Below the pieces are notes generated by a model. It searched no databases. It had not been told where the DNA came from and saw nothing but the letters and a program-made list of their open reading frames with translations. From an uncultured Acetatifactor sp. (GTDB lineage Bacteria > Bacillota > Clostridia > Lachnospirales > Lachnospiraceae): 64,000 nt of DNA. How positions within the stretch are numbered: the stretch's first letter is position 1; every line of letters begins with the position of its first letter. This document shows positions 8,502-18,800 of this stretch, in pieces. A program made the position numbers and the translations under genes. Location: contig CAJUCT010000012.1 of the NCBI GenBank assembly GCA_910585015.1, positions 22,935 to 86,934 on the forward strand. Reading direction: 5' to 3'.

Positions 8502-8665
8502 GTTTTTCCACTCCTTTTTATTATAATGCAATAAGCCCCCTACAGCGGCACGGACACAATCCCTTCCGCACATCCAAAATTCCGCCCAGTAGTGCAGATG
8601 CCAGCCCAGAGACGTTCACTATTACTTTATTAATACTATATACCTCTTTTTGCCTCAGATCAAGA

Positions 8666-8690
8666 AAAGGTCATTTTGAAATGACTTTTT
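8666..8690 (-). terminator. Terminator after leuA-AraC
   Basis: The inverted repeat AAAGGTCATTT with AAATGACTTTTT is A/T-flanked on both strands and lies 45 bp after the leuA stop. A further AAAATGACTTTT half-copy lies at about 8707-8718. The rest of the 8502-8734 gap shows no gene. Confidence 0.5.
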
Positions 8691-8734
8691 CCTGAGAATT
8701 AATCATTCCAAAATGACTTTTCTGTGATTTCTGT

Positions 8735-10729
8735 CTATTTGTTCCTGCGGAACTGCACAGGGGTCATGCCATAGGCTTTCTTAAACAGCCTGTTAAAATG
8801 TTCCACGGTCTCATAGCCCACCTCCGCCGCGATGGACTCCACCGTGCGGTTTGTCTCCTTCAGCATGGTGCGGGCGCGCTTCATCCGGGCCACTTTTACC
8901 GCTTCCTGGAAAGTCGTCCCTGTATGTTCCCGGATATACTTGGACACATAGGGCTTAGACAGATGAAAAACCTGGGACATTTCCTCCAGGGTAACATCCT
9001 GGCTGTGATCCTGGATATATTTCATCATCTCCATGATCCGCTCCTGACGGCCCTGGGTCATGTTGGCGGCTATGGCCAGTTTGTTCACCGCCACCACCAG
9101 GGCAGCGATGGAGCTCTTGATGATATCGCCGTCGATGCCCACTCCCCACTGGAAGCTGCCATTTTGCAGCACACCCACATAGGAGGCCGCCTTAGAAGAA
9201 GAGCCTCTGGAAACCGCATGTTCCTCGTACACGGAGAGTTCATAGGAGATGCCGAAAAACAGCTTCAGCGCATTGCTGACAGCGTCCAAACGACCGTTGC
9301 CGTCGGCGTCAATCACCCGCTTTTCTTTGCCCTGCTGAATGGTCACGCTGGCCACAATTCCCTCCGGCACCTGCTTGAAATGGCACTCCGTAACATCAAA
9401 TACCTCTCTGGGTTTGATGTAGGTATCCTCAAATATCCTGTACACATCTGCCGGAGCCAGTTCCTTGTGCCGCTGGTCCGAGACACCCTTCATCAAGTAG
9501 CCCACTTCCTCCCGCATCTGGACAGGCAGAGCCATGCCGAAATTCTCTTTCAGGATAAAGGCAATGCCGCCCTTGCCGGACTGGCTGTTAATACGGATCA
9601 CGTCGGACTCATACTCCCGGCCCAGGTCCTGGGGATCGATGGGCAGATAAGGCACATCCCAGCGCTCTCCGCTTTTGCCCTCTTTTCTCCAATTCATGCC
9701 CTTAGAGATGGCATCCTGATGGGAGCCGGAAAAGGCGGTGAACACCAGGTCTCCCGCATAGGGAGAGCGCTCGTACACATGCATACCAGTGAGCGTCTCA
9801 TACTTTTCCCGGATGGGGTTTATATGGGAGAAATCCAGTCCCGAAGCCACGCCGTGGCACACCATATTCATGGCCAGCGTCACCACATCCACATTGCCGG
9901 TGCGCTCGCCGTTGCCAAAGAGAGTGCCTTCCACCCGGTCGGCCCCGGCCAGTACGCCAAACTCCGCGTCGCTGATACCGCAGCCTCTGTCGTTGTGAGG
10001 GTGTACGCTGAGCACCACCGCATCCCGGTATTTCAAATGCTTGTGAATGTACTCAATCTGGCAGGCAAACACATGGGGCATGGCAATCTGCACCGTGGTG
10101 GGGATATTGATAATGGCCTTGTGGGAGGAAATGGGCTGCCATACATCCAGCACGGCATTGCACACTTCTACCGCGTAGTCCACCTCCGTTCCCGGGAAAC
10201 TTTCCGGGCTGTATTCAAAACGGAAATCTCCCTCCATCTCGCCGGCAATCTCCAGCAACAGCTTGGCGCCGTCCACCGCCAGCTGCTTTACCTCCTCTTT
10301 GCTCTTTCCAAAGACCTGTTCCCGCTGGGCCACGGAGGTGGAATTGTACAGGTGAACGATGGCGTGAGGCACACCCTCCAGGGCCGCGAAGGTCTTGCGG
10401 ATAATGTGTTCCCTGGCCTGGGTCAGCACCTGAACCGTCACGTCCTCCGGAATCATCTGCCGCTCGATCAGAGCCCTGAGGAACTGAAATTCCGTGTCGG
10501 AAGCCGCAGGAAATCCTACCTCGATCTCCTTAAAACCAATATCCACCAGCATTTGGAAAAACTCCAGCTTCTGCTCCAGACTCATGGGCTCAATCAGCGC
10601 CTGGTTGCCGTCCCGCAGATCCACACTGCACCACACCGGAGGCTTTTCGATAATGTCCTTATGCACCCAGTCGTAGGTTACCTCCGGGGGCATAAAATAA
10701 GATCTGCCATATTTTTCTGCTACATTCAT
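8735..10729 (-). CDS. leuA: 2-isopropylmalate synthase with C-terminal AraC-type DNA-binding domain
   Basis: Condenses acetyl-CoA with 2-oxoisovalerate, the committed step to leucine. From the ATG at 10729 the protein has 664 residues. The HMGL-like TIM barrel comes first (DLRDGNQAL near residue 39, HPHNDRG, GNGERTGNVD). An allosteric LeuA-dimer domain follows at about 455-560, the leucine-binding part in known enzymes. The last ~100 residues (from about 565) are a two-helix-turn-helix AraC/XylS domain, with VTLEEMSQVFHLSKPYVSKYI and a closing VGYETVEHFNRLFKKAYGMTPVQFR. No stop or frameshift separates the parts. Enzyme activity is well supported; DNA binding controlled by leucine is inference. 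A T-box leader controls it. Confidence 0.9.
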   Translation of the reverse strand: MNVAEKYGRSYFMPPEVTYDWVHKDIIEKPPVWCSVDLRDGNQALIEPMSLEQKLEFFQMLVDIGFKEIEVGFPAASDTEFQFLRALIERQMIPEDVTVQVLTQAREHIIRKTFAALEGVPHAIVHLYNSTSVAQREQVFGKSKEEVKQLAVDGAKLLLEIAGEMEGDFRFEYSPESFPGTEVDYAVEVCNAVLDVWQPISSHKAIINIPTTVQIAMPHVFACQIEYIHKHLKYRDAVVLSVHPHNDRGCGISDAEFGVLAGADRVEGTLFGNGERTGNVDVVTLAMNMVCHGVASGLDFSHINPIREKYETLTGMHVYERSPYAGDLVFTAFSGSHQDAISKGMNWRKEGKSGERWDVPYLPIDPQDLGREYESDVIRINSQSGKGGIAFILKENFGMALPVQMREEVGYLMKGVSDQRHKELAPADVYRIFEDTYIKPREVFDVTECHFKQVPEGIVASVTIQQGKEKRVIDADGNGRLDAVSNALKLFFGISYELSVYEEHAVSRGSSSKAASYVGVLQNGSFQWGVGIDGDIIKSSIAALVVAVNKLAIAANMTQGRQERIMEMMKYIQDHSQDVTLEEMSQVFHLSKPYVSKYIREHTGTTFQEAVKVARMKRARTMLKETNRTVESIAAEVGYETVEHFNRLFKKAYGMTPVQFRRNK

Positions 10730-10784
10730 GTCATTACCCTTTCCTATTTTGAGTTGTTTTGAGTTGCCTATCCGGGTATCCATT

Positions 10785-11085
10785 AAAAAAGTCTCTACAA
10801 AATATCCACCCGGATATCCCATAGAGACGCTTTTTCAAACGCGGTACCACTCTACTTCATGGCTTTCGCCATGCCCTCGCCGACACTTACATGCCTGACC
10901 CCTTTGTACGGCGGGTGTTCCGTCCGAGCCTACTTACCATTGTCCTGCTTTCGGTCGGCTGCTCTGAGGCCAGTTCACTGACTGCTTCTGGCTGCCTTGC
11001 ACCCCCGGCAGTTCTCTGTTGTCCCACACCCAGCTACTACTCCTCGTCACTGCATTTGTCTTATTTGGTTGAAGATATCTTAGCA
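10785..11085 (-). ncRNA. T-box leader upstream of leuA, probably leucine-specific
   Basis: On the minus strand the leader contains the conserved T-box core AGTGGTACCGCG (about 10840-10853) and a stem I region beginning GTGACGAGGAGTAGTA (about 11030-11045). The intrinsic terminator at 10785-10828 has GTCTCTA and TAGAGAC arms before TTTTTT. Uncharged tRNA would stabilise the antiterminator and allow leuA transcription. A CTC triplet in GGCCTCAGAG (about 10967) is a candidate leucine specifier, not confirmed by folding. The function of leuA makes leucine the likely signal. The remaining bases 10730-10784 hold the leuA ribosome-binding site. Confidence 0.88.
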
Positions 11086-11198
11086 TAAAGTCTTATGAGA
11101 CGCAAGATGCAAATTTAATCAATTTGATTGATTTATTTTGTCGTGATGTGGTTGTCATTTAAATTCTGCCAACTCTTGCTCCTTACTACGCATCTTAC

Positions 11199-11244
11199 CT
11201 CTGCCTGCATATCGCAGATTTCATATGCGATATTGCATTACCGC
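11199..11244. repeat. Short palindromic intergenic element, copy a
   Basis: CTTACCTCTGCCTGCATATCG followed by an imperfect palindrome (ATCGCAG...TGCGATATTGC) matches the element at 11775-11828. It overlaps the stop codon of the 11238 gene. The remainder of 11086-11237 has no gene. Confidence 0.6.
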
Positions 11245-11774
11245 GATTCTTCCTCCGGCCCGTAGGCCAGGGAGGAATCGCAATAAAGGCAGAATTTTGC
11301 CCCCTGGTTCACTCCGTCGCAAAAGGGGCAGACTGTATAATATTTGAGTCTGGCTTCTCTCTCCCTTTCCTGTCTCGCAAGCTGCGCCCTGTGGGCCTCC
11401 TCCTGCCTTGCCAGCTGGGCTTTCTGAGCCTGTTCCTGCTGATACAGGTCTGATTTCTGGGAAATAACTTCCGATACCTCTCCCGATACCGTTCCCACCA
11501 CATTGCTCACCACCCTGCTGGCCGCGCTCATAAACAGCCCCTCCAGCAATCCGGTTCCCGCCCTGTGCAGTGCCCTGGACATATTTCCACCCGCAGGGGG
11601 ACGGCCGGGCTGCACCGGACGATTGCCTATAGAGGGTCCATTGCCCCCGGAAAGGCGAATATTGGTTATTGGCTGGCTGTTAGACCGCTGACTGCCGGGC
11701 TGCGGCCCGGACCGCCCCACGGGGCCTCCTCCTTTGCCTACAGTATGCTTATGTTTTCCTCGTCCGATTGCCAT
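11238..11774 (-). CDS. Low-complexity protein with C-terminal zinc ribbon, unknown function
   Basis: I do not recognise this 178-residue protein. Residues 1-65 are Gly, Pro, Arg and Gln rich and probably disordered. A short Ala/Val/Ser segment (VSNVVGTVSGEVSEV) leads into an amphipathic helix with two near-identical ARQEEAHRAQLARQE units. It ends with a CPFCDG...CLYC zinc ribbon (CX2C, 10 residues, CX2C) and an acidic tail. The start has GAGGTAAGTATG. Palindromic elements lie on both sides and no operon partner is close. The ribbon suggests binding to nucleic acid or protein. Confidence 0.65.
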   Translation of the reverse strand: MAIGRGKHKHTVGKGGGPVGRSGPQPGSQRSNSQPITNIRLSGGNGPSIGNRPVQPGRPPAGGNMSRALHRAGTGLLEGLFMSAASRVVSNVVGTVSGEVSEVISQKSDLYQQEQAQKAQLARQEEAHRAQLARQEREREARLKYYTVCPFCDGVNQGAKFCLYCDSSLAYGPEEESR

Positions 11775-11828
11775 ACTTACCTCTTTCCTGCATATCGCAG
11801 GCTGGGCCTGCGATACTGCGTTAATACG
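11775..11828. repeat. Short palindromic intergenic element, copy b
   Basis: CTTACCTCTTTCCTGCAT is followed by the perfect hairpin ATCGCAGGC, CCA-type loop, GCCTGCGAT, then ACTGCGTTAATACG. On the minus strand the hairpin comes first and the element ends in the ribosome-binding site of the 11238-11774 gene. A degenerate further copy starts at 11853. The rest of 11829-12166 shows no gene I can support. Confidence 0.65.
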
Positions 11829-12166
11829 TATTTGGATGTTCCATATCCAAACTTACCTCTATGTCACCCATGCGTCTAATTGTTCTTTGGTGTAATCTTT
11901 CGCATTTATCGTGTGAACCGTGTTGTAGAAAAGTTCTGTCAATTCCTTACAGTCTGATTTTTGATACTCCCTGATAAGCATTTTATTTCTATCTCCAAAT
12001 TTCGAGTTCTATACTTGATTATAAAATATTTGTCTGCTGTCTGCAAGGTAAAAATCCGTCGGAATCTCGCTATTTCCACGCGCTCGGATATGTGATAAAA
12101 TAAGGAAGATAAAATCCAAACCCACAGCACAGACGCAAGTAAAAGAGGTAATGAGGAGACGAGCAT

Positions 12167-12256
12167 ATGAATTATACAGAACTGTTTAACAGTATGCACC
12201 CAGGTTTCTTTCAGGAAGAGAGCATTTGTACCATGCCCAGGAATTGGGTCTTCTGA
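12167..12256 (+). pseudogene. Remnant of a gene start, possibly a GNAT acetyltransferase
   Basis: A good ribosome-binding site (AGAGGTAATGAGGAG) precedes an ATG that opens MNYTELFNSMHPGFFQEES, but the frame stops after 29 codons. From memory this opening resembles the N terminus of small Firmicutes N-acetyltransferases; that is a recollection, not a search. After the stop no continuation is visible in any frame, so a deletion is likely. It could also be a functional short peptide. Confidence 0.35.
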
Positions 12257-12359
12257 ATGATATTTAGAATTATGAATATACACAGTTCAAAAACAGTGGC
12301 ATTTTATTCCTGATAATGCTATAATCTTCTCAAAAACAGAAGAAACGAGGAGTGAAACC

Positions 12360-12782
12360 ATGAAAAAAGTATGGATTTGCGGCATTATAACTGTCCTCTG
12401 CATAATCGCGACAGTGCTTTTAAGAAAGCCTATGGATAATGCGGAGTTGGACTACCAGGAAGTTCAGGTAAGGGTCGTCAGTTCCGAATCCAAAGAGAGA
12501 ACAGTGAGAACCCAGTATTCCACCAGCCGTCAGACGGTATACGAAGTCATTGTTCGCTATGAGGGAAAGGAATACGAACTGAAAAATGTTCACAACTCCT
12601 ATTCCTATCTGGAGGGCCGGGATGTCACAGCCTATTTGTACAATGGCAAACTATACGCGAACGAGGAAGGCGTGAGAAGCGCTTCCACAGAGGGGATTGC
12701 TTATTCCGTGGCACTGATTGCCTCCTTTGGCATGTTCGTTGCCACCATGGTAATGCTCTCCAAATCCGGGCAGAAGAAATAG
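12360..12782 (+). CDS. Small membrane protein, unknown
   Basis: A 140-residue protein with a transmembrane segment or signal anchor at about residues 5-22 (WICGIITVLCIIATVLL), an extracytoplasmic beta-rich middle part (TVYEVIVRYEGKEYELKNVHN), and a second hydrophobic segment at about 112-133 before a Lys-rich end. The layout recalls DUF3592-type membrane proteins, but I cannot confirm this. The ribosome-binding site is GAGGAGTGAAACC. It is one of the few plus-strand genes and converges on the giant xylanase gene, with which it shares a terminator. Confidence 0.7.
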   Translation: MKKVWICGIITVLCIIATVLLRKPMDNAELDYQEVQVRVVSSESKERTVRTQYSTSRQTVYEVIVRYEGKEYELKNVHNSYSYLEGRDVTAYLYNGKLYANEEGVRSASTEGIAYSVALIASFGMFVATMVMLSKSGQKK

Positions 12783-12794
12783 TAATACTGGGGC

Positions 12795-12828
12795 AAAAAA
12801 CGGAGACCTTTCGGCCTCCGCTTTTTTT
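12795..12828. terminator. Bidirectional terminator
   Basis: CGGAGACC-TTTC-GGCCTCCG forms a hairpin (one mismatch) flanked by AAAAAA on the left and TTTTTTT on the right. It serves both the 12360 gene and the convergent xylanase gene. Confidence 0.8.
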
Positions 12829-12831
12829 GCC

Positions 12832-15800
12832 TTATTTGGTTATTTTTTTCTTTTTCTTGAAGAAGTAGAAACCTGCTCCCGCACCTGCGCCGATTACTAC
12901 TGCGCCTATGCCTATTGCGATAGGTACCGCAGAACTCTTCTTCTGCTCCTCCACCACCGGATTGGTGTCCGCCACAGGTTCTGCCTCCTGCTGTGTTTCA
13001 GGAACTGCCTCCGGCTCGGACGTCTCCGGGGTTGCTTCCGTCTCTTCTTTTGCTTCTTCCACAGGCTCCTCCTCCGTCCAGTCGGGGTCTACCATGGTGT
13101 AGTCCACCAGCGCCCAGTAGGAAGGCTTCACCTTGTAGTCGGAGTCAAACAGCAGAGGACATTGTGTCAATGTGCCGTCCGCGCCGCCTCCCACGCTGGA
13201 ACTGTTCTGCAGCCAGGAATACTTATCCACTGTACCCCAAACGGTGAATCCGCCGATCTCAATGCCGTCCTCGGCATCCAGCCTCTTCAGCAGCTGGTAA
13301 ATATCACGATACCGCTCAGCCTGGGCCAGGTACTCCTTCTCCTTGGACGCGTCATTGGAAATATCGCCGCTCACCTTCAGGTCAAACTCGGTGTACATCA
13401 CCTTGCCGACAACTTCAGCGTAGGCACGGATTGCTTTCTCGATGTCCGCAGTATTGGGGTTGAACATATTGTAATGTCCCTGCATACCCATGCCGTCGAT
13501 TCTGGTGCCTTCCGCAGCTTTTACATCATTCAGCAGCTTCACGATGCCGGCGGCCTTTTTGTTGTCGCACTCGTTATAATCGTTGTAGTATAACTCCACA
13601 TCCGCAGGGGCGTACTGATTGGCATACTGGAATGCCTTGAGGATGAACTCGTTGCTCTGGTATACCGCCCACCAGCTGGAGTTACTGCTGTGGGTGGACT
13701 GGCTCAAAGGCTCCACCAGGGATGCCTTCTCCGTGCGGTATCCGTTTCCTCCGTTTGACACGGCCTCGTTCACCACATCCCAGCCGTAGAACATATCCTT
13801 GTAGGGACTGTCTTCGCCGGTAAAATGCTCCAGAACGGTCTTGATATACCACTCCAAACGCAGGTTCATCACTTCAGGAGTCACATAATTTTCACTGCCA
13901 TCCGCGTTCTGGCCCACGGTGTAGTCCTCCCGGAAGAACCACTCGGGAGTCTGGCTGTGCCATACCAGCACATGGCCCCTCACCTTGATGGGATCCTCGG
14001 GATGATCCTCATTCCATTTCTTAAGCGTGTCCAGAATCTCTTCCGCCCGGCTATAATACAAGGTGGGCACTTCCAGGCTTTCCCCGTTAAAGGTGATGGT
14101 CTGCAGCGGCGTATGGGCGTCGTTGCTATAGTTAAACAACGCATCCGGCTTTAACTCATTGCCGATGGTCACGGCGTTGAAGTGCTTGTTTACCAGCATT
14201 TCTACGCCCAGATCTTCCATCTCGTTCACGGTTACGGCCGTACCCATAATGAAATCATCGCCAAAGACTTCCTTGGTCACATCCTTTAAATTCGGAACGT
14301 CCTCATCAATGGAAGGCGGATCGGGAATGTATCTTGACATCCGCACACCAGCCACATCATAGCTGCCCATTACGCAGTCTCCCTGTCCATAGTTCGTGCC
14401 CTGCTCCAGAATACGGATCATTACCTTGGAAATGGGGTTATCATTGGTTACTTTATAAGTCCCTTCAAAATAGGTCCAGACACCGGGCTCCAACGTCTGT
14501 GCATAATTGCCTTCCAGTCTGGGGTTGTAGTCCTCCTTGCCCTTTTTATCCACCGTGTACGGCGCAAACTGTACCACCCTCTGATTCTCGGGCGCGTTCT
14601 TGTAATCATTGGACAGCCTGGCCCAGAAGGAGAAGGTATAGGTTTCGTTCTGCTGTACCCGTCCCGTGATTTCCTGCGCAAAGCATTGATACGGGGAGGT
14701 TCTGCGGGAATAACTCGCATAAGTATAGGTATCGCCATATATCGGCTTGTTAGCGGTTCGCTGGGTGATGGTCACGCCGTCTCCCCACAGCGCCGCGGAC
14801 CAGTCGCTCATATCCTCGTGTGCAAAATCACCGTTGATCACGATGCTGTTGGATTTTTCTTCCGGTTCCGGCTCCTGGGTGAGTCCGAAGGTGATGCTGT
14901 CAGTCAGCGCATAAGCGCCTGCCGGATTCGGTTTAGCCAGACTCATGATGCCGATGGCATCAATCATGCCCTCATATTCCGGCACCATCAGGTAGACTGA
15001 CTGGATGTCGTTATAGTACGCTACATCCACCTGCTTGCCTTTCCAATACAGCTTGACAGCAATCGGCACATTTTGCGCCGGAACACTGACATTGACATAT
15101 GCGCAGGTGGACATATCAAGGGTTCTGGGCAGCTTTAACCGCACTTCGTCATAATCGTTGGTAAAACTTAACTTGAGACCGCCGTTCTCCGTACCCGTCT
15201 TGGCGGAGGCCCAGTCAATCGCCAGATCCTTCAATGCATATATCACTTCGCAGGTCGCTTCCTTGGTAATCGTATTGCTGCGGTTGCCGCCACTGCTGCC
15301 GCTGCCGCCGCCCCAACTGGGTTCGGGGACAAGATCCGTGGGTGTCAGCGACACATTTGTAACTGCGTAACTGCCCTTCACACAGGTGCCCTGTCCATAG
15401 TTTGTACCCTGTTCTACAATACGGATAACGAAGCCCTCCGCTCCCGAGGGCAGATTAACCACGCCATAAAAATGCGTCCACACACCGGGATCCAACACCT
15501 GCTCGTAGGCTCCGGTACGATACATGCTATAATTCGTTCCACCATTTGCGTCAATATAGTAAGGTGAAAATGTCACTGTGCGTAACTCGGCAGGCGCATC
15601 CTTGTAATCATCGGACAATTTTGCCCAGAAAGAGTATATATATCCTGTCTGATGCTCGGTTCGATCACTTACATCCTGCGCAAAGCACACATAGGGACTG
15701 TTTCTCTTGCTGATCTCACCATAAGTGTATATATCTCCCGTGATAGGAGTATCGCTGGTCTTTGTGGTAATAGTCGTCTCCACGCCGTCCACACTGCCCC

Positions 15801-18800
15801 AAAGCGCAGCGCCCCACATGCTCACGTCTTCTCTGTCAAACTTGCCGTTTAACACAATCGCTTCAAATGCGTTGGGATCTATATTAAACTTAATGCTGTT
15901 TAAGGTCAGTACTGTATTATCTGCCAGACTTACCAGCCGAATATATTTTGCGTCCGGATTACAGTTTGTCTTAATCATACTGTCTGTGCCGCTTGCCAAC
16001 ACTTTACCCTTGGCACTTAGCACTTCCACTCTCACACCGCTGAGGGAAGGCAGGAACTGTATGGAGGGCATGTGATTCGTATCCACAGAATCAGGAATCT
16101 CATAAGTAATACTGTCTTCCTTCTTGGGGAAAGTAATGGTCGCCGTACCGTTTTCGTCCACAACCTCTGTCACGCCGGTGCTTTTTGTATTTACCTCAAG
16201 GAAATCCATGGTATAGTTGTCATCCGCGGGAACATCTTTAGGCTCTGTTCCTTTCATCAGGAAAGATACACTGACCAGTTCTACAAACGAACCAGGCACA
16301 TAGGCATCCTTTTCCCGTCCGCACTGAACACCCACTTCATTGATCTTGGCAACAACACCAGGCTCCAAAGTGTATACAGTATTTCCTGCGTTATAGTAAT
16401 AATCTTTCAGCTTGGAGTTATCCAGGCTTACATTAAAGTTTATCGGACCATTCTGTGTTGCCACGGTAAAGATAATATTCACGCATTTCTCCAGGTTCAC
16501 GGATGCAGGAAGCTTGAAGTTTACGTTCTGATCCATGTCGGAGAATTTGATCATCCAATTGTTGTTCTCCAACTCGCAGGATGCCGCCTCACTGGATTTC
16601 AGCGTCAGTTCATTCGCCGGATATGTTATGGTATAGGTATCGGTAGCAGCATCGGAATCTATATCGAACATCACACCGTCGAATACACAGTAATTGGCCA
16701 AAGCCGCCCGCGCCGCTGCCACATCATCACTGTGCAGCATAATACCTACATATTTAACCTGTTCCGCACTGGAGATGTCAAATGTATATAATCCCCTGTC
16801 GTTCTGCTGATGATATTGAGCAAAAACGGGATTATCAAGATCACCTTCCTTATAAAGCTTGAAGGATAACGGCACTGTCTGCTCTGAAGCGGCGAATGTT
16901 ACGCTCTTACACTGCAGTAGATTGACAGTCTCCGGCAGAGCCAGTTTAAGTTCGGACCACGCTCCGCTAAAAGTAATCTGAATCTGATCTGCGGTAGTCT
17001 TGTTCCACTCTGTTACATTTGCCGCGGCAATTTTCAACTCGCCCGCTGTAACTCTCACTGTATCGGGCTGAGCAGGTGTAATGTTTTCTGTCGCCGCCGG
17101 AACCTCGGGAGGCTCGGGATCCGCATCCTCTCCTGTGAGGAAATCGTTGGTTTCATCCATACCTTTCATGGTAAAGGTTATTTTTTCAACAGTGATCCCT
17201 GAATTAGGCGTATATTCCTCTCCGCCGCAATAAATCCTCAACTCATTAATACCGCCAGTGCTCATTTTGTATCTGATAATATGTACTCCGTCTGCACTTG
17301 GCGGATAATAATAATCTTTGTCTTTCTCGATGCCATCCAAGTCCAGATAATAATTGACAGGACCTGTCTGGCCGGAAACGGTAACTTTGATGCCGGTACA
17401 ATTGGCCATATTAATGATCTTGGGAAGCTTGAGTGTGACACCCCTATTCATGTTTGCAAAAGTGATAACATATTTGCCATCTACCTTTTCACACGCAGCA
17501 TCCGCTGTCACTGTACCAAGTTCCAGTTGATCCGCGGCATAATTCAGTTCATGTGTCTTCATATCGGGATCGTTCATCTTGAACAGAACACCGTCAAACA
17601 GGCACGTCGCGTCTCCGCTTTCAGGCACATATTTGCTGTGCAGCATAATTGCCACGCTGGCTATATTCCCCGATGTATCAGTTATCGCGCAAGTACCGGT
17701 ACCGGCGCCTTCCTTTTCGCCATATCCTACTTCTTGTCCAGCGGCGTCATATAACTTAAACGCAAGTCCTTTTACGCTTTCATCAGATATGGCAAATATA
17801 ACTTCCTTGATATTTGCCGCAGCTAAATCTTCCGGAAGCGCAAATTTAATCTCTGACCAGGCTCCGCCTGTAAACTTCAGTTCTGCTTTCTCTATGTCCT
17901 TGGCATTGAAGGTCACCTTTTCGCTGGGCTCCGCCGCCAGCCCACCGGTTGTAACCGTGTATCTCTTATCAAATTCACTCGTGGTTGCAGGAGTAATGTT
18001 CTCGGTCAGGTCTATGGGTTCGTCAATAGGATCATCACCATATACCTTATCCTGCTGGTCAGCCGTTTTTTTCATGGTGAACACAATACTGTCCAGCAGG
18101 ATATAGTCATCTTCTTTTGTGTCGCCAGACACCTGTACACCTATTGCATTGATCTCCCCGGTATAGTTTGCAGGGGCTTGACTATCATTCACCATAGCGC
18201 TGGGAATAAGTGTATAGGAAGTCTTACCGGAATTATAGTTCCAAGTTCCACATGAACTTTCTCCTAACCAGGTCCTAAAATTGACCGGACCTGTCTGTTC
18301 TTTCACATTGAATATGACGCTTACACAGTCCTCTAACTTGATCTTGCCCCCGTTTCCAAATATGTCTTGCATATCCGGCAGCATTATTCTGACCTGGCTG
18401 TAGGCCGCGCTGCTGAATACAACTTTAAATCTTTTGTCTTCCGTGCAGTCAGCGCTTTTTACATTTTTCCATCCTCCAACGCTTTCACTTGCGTCCAGCG
18501 CAGATGCATTTACGGTGATAGTGTAGGTTTCGGTTGGCTCTTCCGCCGCTTTTATGTCAACCATCATTCCGTGGAATATACCCTCAAAATCGGCGTCACC
18601 ACTATATATTACGATTCCCTCCAGCTTTCCTGTCGCATTGACAGGAAAGGTATACATCGGATCAGTAATATTATATTTATCCTCTGTTGCCCCATCAATA
18701 AGCGCCTTATAGGCCCATGTCCCCTTACTGTCAGACATCGCAAATTTTATAGCTGTTACCATAGATGCGTCAATGGGCTCCTGCAGGGTGAACAACCATT

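Noticed and set aside
11939..12283. Minus-strand open frame of 114 codons with a hydrophobic stretch
   Set aside because: No ribosome-binding site, atypical composition, and it overlaps a plus-strand frame that has a good start signal; probably chance.
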